Assembly (NCBI RefSeq): GCF_003096675.1
Contig: NZ_QEKW01000005.1
Location: forward strand, 124,001-188,000
Source: Actinomycetospora cinnamomea
GTDB taxonomy: Bacteria > Actinomycetota > Actinomycetes > Mycobacteriales > Pseudonocardiaceae
Length of the DNA stretch: 64,000 bases
Direction: 5' to 3'
The stretch's first letter is position 1. Each line of letters opens with the position of its first letter. Position numbers and translations under genes: made by a program. The notes beneath the pieces are model-generated. The model made no database searches, was not told where the DNA came from, and saw nothing but the letters and a program-made list of their open reading frames with translations. This document shows positions 16,321-24,566 of the stretch, one piece after another.

Positions 16321-16338
16321 GGTGAACGGGGACCGAAC
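16321..16338 (+). promoter_or_regulatory. candidate RegX3/PhoP-type direct-repeat box upstream of senX3
   Basis: GGTGAAC and ACCGAAC stand 11 nt apart. Read on the minus strand this is GTTCGGT followed 11 nt later by GTTCACC, the unit of PHO boxes. It lies about 85 nt before senX3, where RegX3 autoregulation would be expected. Confidence 0.4.
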
Positions 16339-16410
16339 AGCGGGCCAAGACTGTCCCCCGGAGGCGTCGGACAGGTCACGGAGAGCGCCACGGCAGGTGG
16401 TCGGTCGCCC

Positions 16411-16416
16411 TACCAT
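16411..16416 (+). promoter_or_regulatory. -10 hexamer of a near-leaderless promoter for senX3
   Basis: TACCAT ends 8 nt before GTG 16425; no Shine-Dalgarno is visible. Confidence 0.5.
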
Positions 16417-16424
16417 CGGTAGAC

Positions 16425-17684
16425 GTGACCGCTTCGGTGCTGGTGACCGTCGTCGTGGCCCTGGTGGCCGCGACGCTCGGCGCCGTCGTCGGGGCCGCCG
16501 CCGTCCGCCGCCGGGCGGGTGCCGGGCCGGAGCGCTCGCGCGGCCCCACGGTGGCCGAGCTGCTCGCACGGCTGGTCCGCCGCTCGCAGTCGGGCATCGC
16601 CGTCATCAACCGTTTCGGCGACGTCGTGCTGTCCAACGAGCGCGCCGAGGCCCTGGGGGCCGTCGTGGACGCCCGCCCCGCCCCGCGGCTCGCCGCCGCC
16701 GCCGAGAAGGTCGCCGCGGGTGGCGAGGCGTGCGAGGTCGACCTGTCGCCGGCGTCGCACCCGCCCGGCTCGACGCCGCAGACGATCGTCGCGCACGTCC
16801 GGTCGCTGGGGGACGGGTTCGTCGTCGTCGACGCGACCGACACCTCGGCGGCGGTGCGGTTGGAGGCGGTCCGCCGCGACTTCGTCGCCAACGTGGGCCA
16901 CGAGCTCAAGACGCCGGTGGGCGCGCTGGCCGTGCTCGCCGAGGCCGTGCTCGACGCGGACGACCCCGACGAGGTCGCGCACTTCGCCACCCGCATCCTC
17001 AACGAGTCCCACCGCCTCGGGGCGCTCGTCACCGAGCTGATCTCGCTGTCGCGGCTCCAGGGCGCCGACCGGTTGCCCGAGCTGGTGCGTGTCGACGTCG
17101 ACGAGGTGCTCGCCGAGGCGATCCACCGCGTCCGGGTGCCGGCCGAGGCCGCCGCCAGCGCGGGCGGCGACGACGCGGGGTCCGACCCCCGGGGACGCTT
17201 CCTGCTCGACGAGCCCAGCGGGCTCGAGGTGGCCGGCGACCGCACCCTGCTGGTCACGGCACTGGCGAACCTGTTGGAGAACGCGGTGGCCTACTCGCCG
17301 GAGGGCACGCCGGTGTCGGTGCGTCGGCGCCGGCAGGGCGACCGCGTCGAGATCTCGGTGACCGACCGGGGCATCGGCATCGCCCCGGAACACCAGCAGC
17401 GGGTCTTCGAGCGCTTCTTCCGCGTCGACCCCGCCCGCTCCCGCGCCACCGGTGGCACGGGGCTCGGGCTCGCCATCGTCAAGCACGTCGCGGCCAACCA
17501 CGGCGGCGAGGTCCGGTTGTGGAGCGAGCCCGGGGTGGGTTCGACGTTCACCCTCCGGGTCCCGGCCGCCCCCGCCGAGGACGAGCCCGAGACCCCGTTG
17601 CACGGCCTGGAGGCCGGACTCGCCCTCACCACGGCGGGGCCGGGCACGCACCCGACCCCGTCGGTCACCGGAGGTACGACATGA
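16425..17684 (+). CDS. senX3: sensor histidine kinase SenX3 (phosphate-responsive)
   Basis: SenX3 pairs with RegX3 to control the phosphate starvation response. The 419-residue protein has one clear membrane span at 4-26, a PAS-like sensor region (about 45-140), the dimerisation/H box FVANVGHELKTPVG with phospho-acceptor His159, and an HATPase_c domain with N box (LLENAVAYSPEG), G1 (DRGIGI) and G2 (GGTGLGLAIVKH). The tail beyond about 385 is variable. The regX3 start overlaps its stop by ATGA. Order gpmA-senX3-regX3 equals Rv0489-Rv0491. A possible RegX3 box upstream suggests autoregulation. Confidence 0.92.
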   Translation: MTASVLVTVVVALVAATLGAVVGAAAVRRRAGAGPERSRGPTVAELLARLVRRSQSGIAVINRFGDVVLSNERAEALGAVVDARPAPRLAAAAEKVAAGGEACEVDLSPASHPPGSTPQTIVAHVRSLGDGFVVVDATDTSAAVRLEAVRRDFVANVGHELKTPVGALAVLAEAVLDADDPDEVAHFATRILNESHRLGALVTELISLSRLQGADRLPELVRVDVDEVLAEAIHRVRVPAEAAASAGGDDAGSDPRGRFLLDEPSGLEVAGDRTLLVTALANLLENAVAYSPEGTPVSVRRRRQGDRVEISVTDRGIGIAPEHQQRVFERFFRVDPARSRATGGTGLGLAIVKHVAANHGGEVRLWSEPGVGSTFTLRVPAAPAEDEPETPLHGLEAGLALTTAGPGTHPTPSVTGGTT

Positions 17685-18394
17685 CCCGCGTGCTCATCGT
17701 CGAGGACGAGGAGTCCTTCGCCGACCCGCTGGCCTACCTGCTGCGCAAGGAGGGGTTCGAGACCTCGGTGGCGGGCACCGGTGCCGCCGCCCTCGACGAC
17801 TTCGAGCGCCACGGCGCGGACATCGTCCTGCTCGACCTCATGCTGCCCGGGATGAGCGGCACGGACGTGTGCAAGGCGCTGCGCCAGCGATCCTCGGTCC
17901 CGGTGATCATGGTGACCGCGCGCGACGCGGAGATCGACAAGGTGGTCGGCCTCGAGCTCGGCGCCGACGACTACGTCACCAAGCCCTACTCGGCCCGCGA
18001 GCTGATCGCGCGCGTCCGCGCCGTGCTGCGCCGCGGCCAGGACAGCGAGGCCGACGGCGCCGCGCCGGCGGGCGGCGAGCGCCAGGTCCTCGAGGCCGGC
18101 CCGATCCGCATGGACGTCGACCGGCACGTCGTCTCCGTCGTCTCCGACGGCGGCAGCACCGAGGTGCCGCTGCCGCTCAAGGAGTTCGACCTCCTCGAGT
18201 ACCTCATGCGCAACGTCGGACGGGTGCTCACCCGCGCCCAGCTCATCGACCGCGTGTGGGGCGCGGACTACGTCGGCGACACCAAGACCCTCGACGTCCA
18301 CGTCAAGCGCCTGCGGGCCAAGCTCGAGCCCGAGCCCTCGGCGCCTCGTCACCTCGTGACCGTCCGGGGCCTGGGCTACAAGCTCGACGCGTAG
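17681..18394 (+). CDS. regX3: response regulator RegX3 (OmpR/PhoB family)
   Basis: This 237-residue OmpR-family regulator has a receiver domain with acidic pocket Glu8-Asp9-Glu10, phospho-acceptor Asp52 (LLDLMLPGMSG) and Lys101 (VTKPYS), and a C-terminal winged helix whose recognition part reads DTKTLDVHVKRLRAKLE. RegX3 activates high-affinity phosphate uptake genes and others under phosphate limitation. Its ATG is embedded in the senX3 stop (ATGA) after GGAGG, giving coupled translation. The exopolyphosphatase gene follows after 20 nt but has its own promoter. Confidence 0.94.
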   Translation: MTRVLIVEDEESFADPLAYLLRKEGFETSVAGTGAAALDDFERHGADIVLLDLMLPGMSGTDVCKALRQRSSVPVIMVTARDAEIDKVVGLELGADDYVTKPYSARELIARVRAVLRRGQDSEADGAAPAGGERQVLEAGPIRMDVDRHVVSVVSDGGSTEVPLPLKEFDLLEYLMRNVGRVLTRAQLIDRVWGADYVGDTKTLDVHVKRLRAKLEPEPSAPRHLVTVRGLGYKLDA

Positions 18395-18401
18395 GGCCCG
18401 T

Positions 18402-18407
18402 TAGACT
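18402..18407 (+). promoter_or_regulatory. -10 hexamer of a leaderless promoter for ppx
   Basis: TAGACT ends exactly 7 nt before GTG 18415, in the 20-nt gap after regX3. The same hexamer and spacing recurs before the DUF3592 gene. Confidence 0.65.
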
Positions 18408-18414
18408 CCCGACC

Positions 18415-19407
18415 GTGCGACTCGGGGTCCTCGACGTCGGCTCGAACACCGTGCACCTGCTGGTGGTCGACGCCCAACGCGGTGGGCACCCCACGCCCAC
18501 GCACTCCACCAAGACGGCGCTGCGCCTCGCGGAGCACGTGCGCGACGGCCGGCTCGGGGACGAGGGCGCCGACGCGCTGGTGGAGGCCGTAGCCTCGGCC
18601 CGTCGCCAGGCGCTCGACCTCGGGTGCGAGGACCTGCTGGCGTTCGCCACGTCCGCGGTGCGCGACGCGTCCAACTCACCGGCCGTGCTGGAGCGCGTCC
18701 GCGACGAGGCCCAGGTCGACCTGCAGGTGCTCTCCGGCCCGGACGAGGCGGCGCTGACGTTCCTCGCGGTGCGCCGCTGGCTCGGGTGGTCGGCGGGCCA
18801 CCTCATGGTGCTCGACATCGGTGGCGGCTCGCTGGAGATGGCGGTGGGCCGCGACGAGGCGCCGGTGCACGCCATCTCGGTGCCGCTCGGGGCCGGGCGC
18901 CTGACCCGCGACTGGTTCACCGCCGACCCCCCGCAGCGCCGCGAGCTCAAGGCCCTGGGTGAGTACGCGCACGAGGTGCTCGCGTCACCCGCGCAGACGC
19001 TGCTCGGCGAGGGCCCGCCCGACCGCGCGGTGGTCACGTCCAAGACGTTCCGCTCGCTCGCGCGCCTCACCGGCGCGGCGCCGCGCAGCGCCGGCCCGCG
19101 GGTGCGTCGCACGCTCACCGCCACGGGGCTGCGCCAGGTCGTGGCGTTCATCTCCCGCATGAGCTCCGCCGACCTCGCCGAGCTCGAGGGGGTCAGCGCC
19201 AGCCGCAGCCACCAGCTCGTCGCCGGGGCGGTCGTCGCCCACGAGGCGATGACCGCGCTGGGCCTCGAGCAGGTCGAGGTGTGCCCGTGGGCCCTGCGCG
19301 AGGGGATCATCCTGGGTCGTCTCGACCAGCTGCAGCCGGGCGGTGGGATGCTGTCGGTCGGCGGCCCCCTCGCGACTGGACGGCCGACACTGCACGAGGC
19401 ACGGTAG
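18415..19407 (+). CDS. ppx: Ppx/GppA family exopolyphosphatase
   Basis: The 330-residue protein belongs to the ASKHA-fold Ppx/GppA family, which removes terminal phosphate from polyphosphate or converts pppGpp to ppGpp. Visible are the phosphate-1 loop LDVGSNTVHLL at 5-15, FATSAVRDASNS near 83-94, and the phosphate-2 loop LDIGGGSLEM around 137-146. It is short, without the C-terminal HD-like extension, as in the mycobacterial Ppx1 type (Rv0496) found in the same order. Position beside the phosphate regulator senX3-regX3 fits polyphosphate metabolism. Start set by TAGACT 7 nt upstream. Confidence 0.88.
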   Translation: MRLGVLDVGSNTVHLLVVDAQRGGHPTPTHSTKTALRLAEHVRDGRLGDEGADALVEAVASARRQALDLGCEDLLAFATSAVRDASNSPAVLERVRDEAQVDLQVLSGPDEAALTFLAVRRWLGWSAGHLMVLDIGGGSLEMAVGRDEAPVHAISVPLGAGRLTRDWFTADPPQRRELKALGEYAHEVLASPAQTLLGEGPPDRAVVTSKTFRSLARLTGAAPRSAGPRVRRTLTATGLRQVVAFISRMSSADLAELEGVSASRSHQLVAGAVVAHEAMTALGLEQVEVCPWALREGIILGRLDQLQPGGGMLSVGGPLATGRPTLHEAR

Positions 19408-19412
19408 GCGGC

Positions 19413-20675
19413 GTGAACAGGGACGACGGGCCTCGCCAGGGCACCCAGCGCAGCGTGGCCGAGCTCCTGGCCGCGTACAGCGCCGAGTCCCAGCAGACCC
19501 GGCGTCGCCGCAGCGCCGAGCCCGACGAGCCGCCCGCGCCGGCCGCGCCGCCCCTGGCGGACGACCGGTACGACGACGGCCCCGACGAGCGCTACGACGC
19601 CGGGTACGACGCCGGGTACGACGCCGGCTACGACCCCGGCTCGGGCTACGACACCGGAGGGTACGAGCGCGGTCACGACACCGGGGGCTACGAGACCGGT
19701 GGGTACGACCGCGGGTACGACCCCGGCAGCTACGACACCAGGAGTCACGACCGCCGGTACGACGCCGGGGACCGCGACACCGGCCAGAACCGCGGCCTCT
19801 ACGGCCCCGCCCACGGGCGCGGCCCTCACGACGGACCGGGGCACCACGGCTACGGCGTCGCGGGCGGTGGCTGGGGGCCGACGGAGCCGCCCCGGCGGGA
19901 TCCCTGGGCCGCCCAGCCGCCCGGACCGCCGCCCGGACCGCCGCCCGGACGCCCGCCCGGCCCGCCTCCCACGGGGACGCAGGCGTTCGGCGCCCCGCCC
20001 GCACGGCCCGCCGGTCCGCCCGGCCCGCCGCCTCCCGGTCCCCGCGCGGTGCCCACCGCGGGTCCGACCGTCATCCCCACCGTCCGCGTCGGCGACGCCG
20101 GGCCCACCACCGCCGCCTCGCCGGCCGCGCGTCCGGCGGGCGCGCCTCCGCCCCGGGGCGGCGACGACGACCGCGGCGGACCGTCGACCGCCGCCTCGCC
20201 GCTGGCCCGCCCGGACCTGGACGACGACGAGTCCGACGACCTCGACGACCTCGACGACCTCGACGACGGGGTGGACGACGACCGGGACGCGCCCGCCGGC
20301 CTCGGGCGCGCTCCGCGGCGCACGCACGTCGACGACCGGGACCTCGAGGACGACCTCGACGTCGAGGACGACGAGGAGTACGACGAGGACCTCGACGACG
20401 AGCCCCGCCCCACGTCCGCCCGGGACTGGCTGGTCATGATCGTCCAGCTCGTCGTCGGCGCCCTGCTGGGCGCCGTGCTGTGGACCGTCTTCTCCTACCT
20501 CTGGCAGGAGCAGCCGGTGGTCGCGCTCGTGCTCGCGGCCGCCGCGACCACCGGGCTGGTGTTCGGTGTGCGGGCCCTGCGGCGCTCCGACGACCTGCAG
20601 ACCACGGTGCTCGCCGTGGTCGTCGGCCTCGTCGTCACCGTCTCACCGGCCGCGATCGTGCTGTTGAGCCGCTGA
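19413..20675 (+). CDS. membrane protein with disordered Tyr/Asp/Gly-repeat cytoplasmic region
   Basis: This 420-residue protein starts with a short conserved-looking motif QRSVAELLAAYSAE (residues 11-24) typical of actinobacterial membrane-anchored regulatory proteins. A repeat zone (about 50-115) of YDAG, YDTGG, YDRG-like units follows, then a Pro-rich zone, a zone of Asp/Glu runs, and at the C-terminus (about 340-420) three closely spaced membrane segments. It matches the position of Rv0497 between ppx and the TIM-barrel gene. No enzymatic domain is seen. The repeats are low-complexity and probably phase-separating or scaffold-like; that is inference. GTG 19413 follows AGGCGG at short spacing. 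Confidence 0.75.
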   Translation: MNRDDGPRQGTQRSVAELLAAYSAESQQTRRRRSAEPDEPPAPAAPPLADDRYDDGPDERYDAGYDAGYDAGYDPGSGYDTGGYERGHDTGGYETGGYDRGYDPGSYDTRSHDRRYDAGDRDTGQNRGLYGPAHGRGPHDGPGHHGYGVAGGGWGPTEPPRRDPWAAQPPGPPPGPPPGRPPGPPPTGTQAFGAPPARPAGPPGPPPPGPRAVPTAGPTVIPTVRVGDAGPTTAASPAARPAGAPPPRGGDDDRGGPSTAASPLARPDLDDDESDDLDDLDDLDDGVDDDRDAPAGLGRAPRRTHVDDRDLEDDLDVEDDEEYDEDLDDEPRPTSARDWLVMIVQLVVGALLGAVLWTVFSYLWQEQPVVALVLAAAATTGLVFGVRALRRSDDLQTTVLAVVVGLVVTVSPAAIVLLSR

Positions 20676-20679
20676 CCCG

Positions 20680-21504
20680 GTGACCTCCCGCCCCGTCCCC
20701 TCCGGGGGTCCTCCGGTCGCCATGTCCACCGCCTCGGTGTTCCCCGAGCCGATGGACTCGGCCTTCGAGGTCGCCGCCGAGCTGGGCTACGACGGCGTCG
20801 AGCTCATGGTGTGGACCGACCCGGACAGCCAGCACCTCGCCTCGGTCGCCCGCGCCTCCGAGCGCACCGGGATGCCGGTCCTCGCCGTGCACGCCCCCTG
20901 CCTGGCGATCACCCAGCGGGTGTGGAGCCCGGACCCCGTCGAGCGCCTGCGCCGCAGCGCCGTCCTCGCGGCGAGCCTCGGCGCTCCCACCGTGGTGCTG
21001 CACCCGCCGTTCCGCTGGCAGCGCCGCTACGCCCACGGGGTCGGCCGTCAGGCCGAGGAGCTCGAGCGTGCCCACGGCGTGCGGATCGCCATGGAGAACA
21101 TGTTCCCGCTGCGCCGGGGGCGCCTGCGCTGGTCGAGCTACACGCCCGGCCACGACCCCACGACCCCTGGCGCCCGCTGGTACACCCTCGACCTCTCGCA
21201 CACCGCCACCGCGGGCGACGACGCGCTCGCCCTGCTCGACCGCATGGGCGAGCGGCTCGTCCACCTCCACCTCGCCGACGGAACAGGCCTGTCCCGCGAC
21301 GAGCACCTCGTGCCCGGGCGCGGTACGCAGCCCTGTGCCGAGGTCTGCCGACGCCTCGGCGCGTCCGGCTTCGACGGCGCCGTCGTCGTCGAGATCAGCA
21401 CCCGCCGCGCCCGCTCCCGCAACGAACGCCTCGACATGCTCGCCGAGTCGCTGCTGTTCGCCCGCCTGCACCTGGGCACCGACCTGCCGCGATCGCCCGT
21501 CTGA
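20680..21504 (+). CDS. sugar phosphate isomerase/epimerase-like TIM barrel protein
   Basis: The 274-residue protein has the AP-endonuclease-2/xylose-isomerase-like TIM barrel pattern: AAELGYDGVELMVW, VLAVHAPCL, VVLHPPFRW, IAMENMF, TLDLSHTA, VHLHLADG and VVVEIST strands with metal-binding His, Glu and Asp residues at strand ends. It corresponds to Rv0498 in position. Substrate and reaction are unknown; isomerase or hydrolase activity on a sugar phosphate is the family guess. The GTG start lies 4 nt after the previous stop, so translation is likely coupled. Confidence 0.82.
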   Translation: MTSRPVPSGGPPVAMSTASVFPEPMDSAFEVAAELGYDGVELMVWTDPDSQHLASVARASERTGMPVLAVHAPCLAITQRVWSPDPVERLRRSAVLAASLGAPTVVLHPPFRWQRRYAHGVGRQAEELERAHGVRIAMENMFPLRRGRLRWSSYTPGHDPTTPGARWYTLDLSHTATAGDDALALLDRMGERLVHLHLADGTGLSRDEHLVPGRGTQPCAEVCRRLGASGFDGAVVVEISTRRARSRNERLDMLAESLLFARLHLGTDLPRSPV

Positions 21505-21822
21505 ACCGCGGAGACATCGGCCTCCTCCCTAGAACGGTGGGGGTCGTCGGTGGTGTCGTCGGTGGCGGGGGTGGGGGTCGGCGTCTGGTGGTGTTGCTCG
21601 GGCGTGGTCCTCCAGACCCTCCACCCAGGTCACAGAGGAGTAACGATCGCCCGGCCGCCGTTGGGCTCGTTCCGTGGTCGTGGCGAGCTACGGCGTGGTG
21701 AGCCGGTCGGGGACGGTCCGCGGGCGGGGCGGGTGACGCCCGCACACCGCCTGGAGCGGCCGGCCCCCGACCGGCCGCCTGCCGCCGGAGCGATGATCGA
21801 GTACGTCGAGGAGGATCGCCCC
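21505..21822. other. 318-nt G-rich intergenic region upstream of proC
   Basis: No gene is supportable here. The + strand holds three five-G runs (21539-21543, 21567-21571, 21573-21577) and a direct repeat of GTCGTCGGTG with a 12-nt period (21543-21552, 21555-21564). A TAGAAC hexamer at about 21529 could be a -10. The proC frame stays open through the region, but its composition is unlike ProC and no start there has a ribosome binding site. Confidence 0.5.
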
Positions 21823-22716
21823 ATGGCGAGCGACGCGGAGCGCGGCGGAGCCGGCGCCGGACGGACGGTGGCGGTCCTGGGCGGCGGGAAGATCGGTGAG
21901 GCGCTCCTGGGCGGGCTGGTCGCCGCCGGACGCGAGCCGGCGAGGCTGCTCGTCGTCGAACCCGTCGCGACGCGGGCCCGGGAGCTGACCTCGCGCCTGG
22001 GGGTGCGGGCCGTCGACGCGGCCGGGGCGGCCCGCGAGGCGGATGTGCTGGTGATCGCGGTGAAGCCCGCCGACGTGCCGGGCGCCCTCGACGCGGTGCA
22101 CGACGTCCTCGCCGGCCGCGCGCCCGGGGAGGACCGGCCCACCGTCGTCTCGCTCGCCGCCGGCATCCCGACCACGGCGCTCGAGACCCGCCTGCCCGTC
22201 GACACGGCCGTCGTCCGGGTCATGCCCAACACCCCGATGCTCGTCGGGCGGGCGATGTGCGTGCTGTCGGCCGGCGCGGCGGCGGGGGAGCCGGAGCTCG
22301 CGGCGGCCGAGGAGCTCCTCGCGGCCGTCGGGCGCACGGTGCGCGTGCCGGAGGCCCAGCAGGACCTCGCGACGGCCCTCTCGGGGTCGGGACCCGCCTA
22401 CGTCTTCCTGCTCGCCGAGGCGATGGTCGACGCCGGCGTCGCCCTCGGCCTGCCGCGGCCCGTGGCCACGGAGCTGGTGAGCGCCACCGTCGACGGGGCG
22501 GGCGGCCTGCTCACCACGCCCGGCAGCGACGGCCGCGGCGACAGCGACGGTGGGGCGCCGCACCCGGGCCTGCTGCGCGAGGCCGTCACCTCGCCCGGCG
22601 GCACCACCGCGGCCGCGCTGTCCGCCCTCGAGGCCGACGGCCTGCGCGCGGCGCTCGCCCGCGCCGTGGGCGCCGCCCGGGACCGCTCGGCCGCGCTCGG
22701 ACGCCAGTACGGCTGA
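21823..22716 (+). CDS. proC: pyrroline-5-carboxylate reductase
   Basis: ProC reduces 1-pyrroline-5-carboxylate to L-proline with NAD(P)H, the last step of proline synthesis. The 297-residue protein has the Rossmann motif VLGGGKIGEALLGGL (near 15-29), VKPADVP, the conserved VRVMPNTP segment, and the C-terminal signature around LSGSGPAYVFLLAEAMVDAGV and REAVTSPGGTTAAAL. GAGGAGGA 7 nt before ATG 21823 favours this start over an in-frame ATG at 21793. Order matches Rv0500, followed by the small HTH and bS22 genes. Confidence 0.94.
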   Translation: MASDAERGGAGAGRTVAVLGGGKIGEALLGGLVAAGREPARLLVVEPVATRARELTSRLGVRAVDAAGAAREADVLVIAVKPADVPGALDAVHDVLAGRAPGEDRPTVVSLAAGIPTTALETRLPVDTAVVRVMPNTPMLVGRAMCVLSAGAAAGEPELAAAEELLAAVGRTVRVPEAQQDLATALSGSGPAYVFLLAEAMVDAGVALGLPRPVATELVSATVDGAGGLLTTPGSDGRGDSDGGAPHPGLLREAVTSPGGTTAAALSALEADGLRAALARAVGAARDRSAALGRQYG

Positions 22717-22937
22717 CGAGCGCCGGGCGGACGGAGAGCCCCGTTCGTCGTGACGGGATCGTTCCCCGGCGCCGCGGCGTGGACGCTTGACGCGCCTCGA
22801 CGCGCGGCCACCGCACGAGAGGGTGGAGTCGAACCAGACGTCACACCCGTCCCGCTACCCTCACCCGCACAGCACGGCGTGTCGAACCGTCGGGAGGGGA
22901 AGCCCGGCGGCACGGCCTGTGCACGGGAGTGAGACCC

Positions 22938-23174
22938 ATGCCCCAGAACAACACGACGGGCGCCGGCCCTCGGCGGGCCGAGGGCGACAACCTGGCGAGG
23001 GTGCAGTTCCTGACCGTCGCCGAGGTGGCCGCCGCCATGCGCGTGTCGAAGATGACCGTCTACCGGCTGGTGCACAACGGGGAGCTGCCCGCGGTGCGCG
23101 TCGGCCGCAGCTTCCGGGTGCCCGAGGACGCCGTCCACGAGTACCTCCGGGGCTCGTACTTCGACGCCGGCTGA
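22938..23174 (+). CDS. BldC-like helix-turn-helix protein (Rv0500A type)
   Basis: This 78-residue DNA-binding protein has an excisionase/MerR-like winged [50 protein letters not shown]. It is the relative of M. tuberculosis Rv0500A in the same place between proC and the bS22 gene and is distantly related to the true BldC encoded at 48634-48837. Such proteins bind direct repeats cooperatively. Its targets are unknown. GGGAG upstream and ATG 22938 give the family-length protein; an in-frame GTG at 22929 is less likely. Confidence 0.88.
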   Translation: MPQNNTTGAGPRRAEGDNLARVQFLTVAEVAAAMRVSKMTVYRLVHNGELPAVRVGRSFRVPEDAVHEYLRGSYFDAG

Positions 23175-23289
23175 CCCGCGCGGCTCCCCGGAGCCGTACC
23201 CCTCCACACCGGCCGTCCACGCGGCGGCCGGTACGGTGGTGTGTCCGCGACCGTCCGGTCGCCCTCCTGCCTCCACGAAAGGTTCGCCC

Positions 23290-23391
23290 GTGGGTTCGGT
23301 CATCAAGAAGCGTCGCAAGCGGATGTCGAAGAAGAAGCACCGTAAGCTGCTGCGCAAGACCCGGGTGCAGCGCCGCAAGCTCGGCAAGTAG
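23290..23391 (+). CDS. 33-residue bS22 / AURKAIP1-COX24 domain ribosomal protein
   Basis: The product is 33 residues, almost all Lys, Arg and short hydrophobics: [19 protein letters not shown] followed by [14 protein letters not shown]. This is the AURKAIP1/COX24-like peptide identified as small-subunit protein bS22 in mycobacteria (Rv0500B), where it sits near the decoding centre of the ribosome. GAAAGG lies 8 nt before GTG 23290. Position after the HTH gene and before galE is the same as in M. tuberculosis. It is easily missed because of its size. Confidence 0.93.
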   Translation: MGSVIKKRRKRMSKKKHRKLLRKTRVQRRKLGK

Positions 23392-23393
23392 CC

Positions 23394-23412
23394 CCCGGCC
23401 GGCGCGGCCGGG
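23394..23412 (+). terminator. short hairpin directly after bS22
   Basis: CCCGGCC and GGCCGGG form a perfect 7-bp stem with a 5-nt loop, 2 nt after the bS22 stop. It could terminate or attenuate, letting the ribosomal protein be made in excess over the downstream galE-like gene. Confidence 0.55.
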
Positions 23413-23449
23413 ACCGCACGTCCGCTCGACCGCAGGAGATGTCCAGGCC

Positions 23450-24502
23450 ATGTCCGAGGCGCCGTCCGTCGTCCTCGTCACCGGGGTGAGCCGCTTCCTC
23501 GGCGGCCACCTCGCGGCCCGACTGGCGTCCGACCCGTCGGTCGAACGGGTCCTCGGGGTCGACACCACGCCCCCGTCGCGGGAGATGCGCCGGCGGATGG
23601 GCCGCGCCGAGTTCGTGCGCGTGGACATCCGCAACCCGCTCATCGGCAAGGTCATCTCCACCGCGAAGGTCGACACCGTCGTCCACGCGTCGCTCTCGGG
23701 CAACCCCGGCCAGTCCGGGGGGCGCTCGATGATGATGGAGATGAACGTCATCGGGACGATGCAGCTGCTCGCGGCGTGCCAGCGGTCGGACACGGTGCGT
23801 CGGCTGGTGGTCAAGTCGACGTCCGCGGTCTACGGCGCGAGCTCGCGCGACCCGGCGGTGTTCACCGAACAGACCGAGCCGAAGGCCATCCCGCCCGGCG
23901 GGTACGCCAAGGACGCGGTCGAGATCGAGGGCTACGTCCGCAGCTTCTCGCGCCGTCGCCCGGACATCCCGGTGACCACGCTGCGGTTCGTCAACCTCAT
24001 CGGCCCGCGGATCGACACCTCGTTCGTGCGGTACTTCTCCCTGCCCGTCGTGCCGGTGGTGCTGGGCTACGACGCACGCGTGCAGCTGCTGCACGAGGAG
24101 GACGCGGTGGCGGTGCTCGAGCGCGCCGCGGCGCACGACCTGCCCGGGGTGTTCAACGTCGGCGGCGACGGGGTGCTCATGCTCTCCCAGGCGATCCGGC
24201 GCGCCGGGCGCGTACCGCTGCCGATCCCGCAGCCCGCAGTGCCCCTGGTCGGCCGCTTCACCCGCCGGGCCCGCCTCGTCGACTTCTCGCCGGAGCAGAT
24301 GCGGCTGCTCAACTTCGGTCGCGTGGTGGACACCACGAAGCTGCGCACCGAGTTCGGCTTCGCGCCACGCTGGACGACGGTGCAGGCGTTCGACGACTTC
24401 GTGGCCGGGCGCGGACTGCGCCCGATCATCGACCCCGCGCGGCTGGGCCGGGTGCAGGACGCGGCGCTCGCCGTCGCCCGCGCCCTGCCCTCCGGCACCT
24501 GA
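23450..24502 (+). CDS. NAD-dependent epimerase/dehydratase family protein (GalE2/Rv0501-like)
   Basis: The 350-residue protein has an extended-SDR Rossmann start (VLVTGVSRFLGGHLA), a VDIRNP segment, VVHASL, NVIGTMQLL, a VKSTSAVYG strand and YAKDAVEIEGYV where classical epimerases have YxxxK. The usual Tyr-xxx-Lys pair is not clean (Tyr-Ala-Lys), so the catalytic role may differ from UDP-glucose epimerase. It matches Rv0501 in order, followed by the acyltransferase. The real substrate is unknown. A GGAG Shine-Dalgarno lies 10-13 nt before ATG 23450. Confidence 0.85.
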   Translation: MSEAPSVVLVTGVSRFLGGHLAARLASDPSVERVLGVDTTPPSREMRRRMGRAEFVRVDIRNPLIGKVISTAKVDTVVHASLSGNPGQSGGRSMMMEMNVIGTMQLLAACQRSDTVRRLVVKSTSAVYGASSRDPAVFTEQTEPKAIPPGGYAKDAVEIEGYVRSFSRRRPDIPVTTLRFVNLIGPRIDTSFVRYFSLPVVPVVLGYDARVQLLHEEDAVAVLERAAAHDLPGVFNVGGDGVLMLSQAIRRAGRVPLPIPQPAVPLVGRFTRRARLVDFSPEQMRLLNFGRVVDTTKLRTEFGFAPRWTTVQAFDDFVAGRGLRPIIDPARLGRVQDAALAVARALPSGT

Positions 24503-24566
24503 TCGACCGACACCCGGACGAGAGCAGCCCCGTCCGGGCGACCGCCACCTGCGGAGAGGAGACGTC

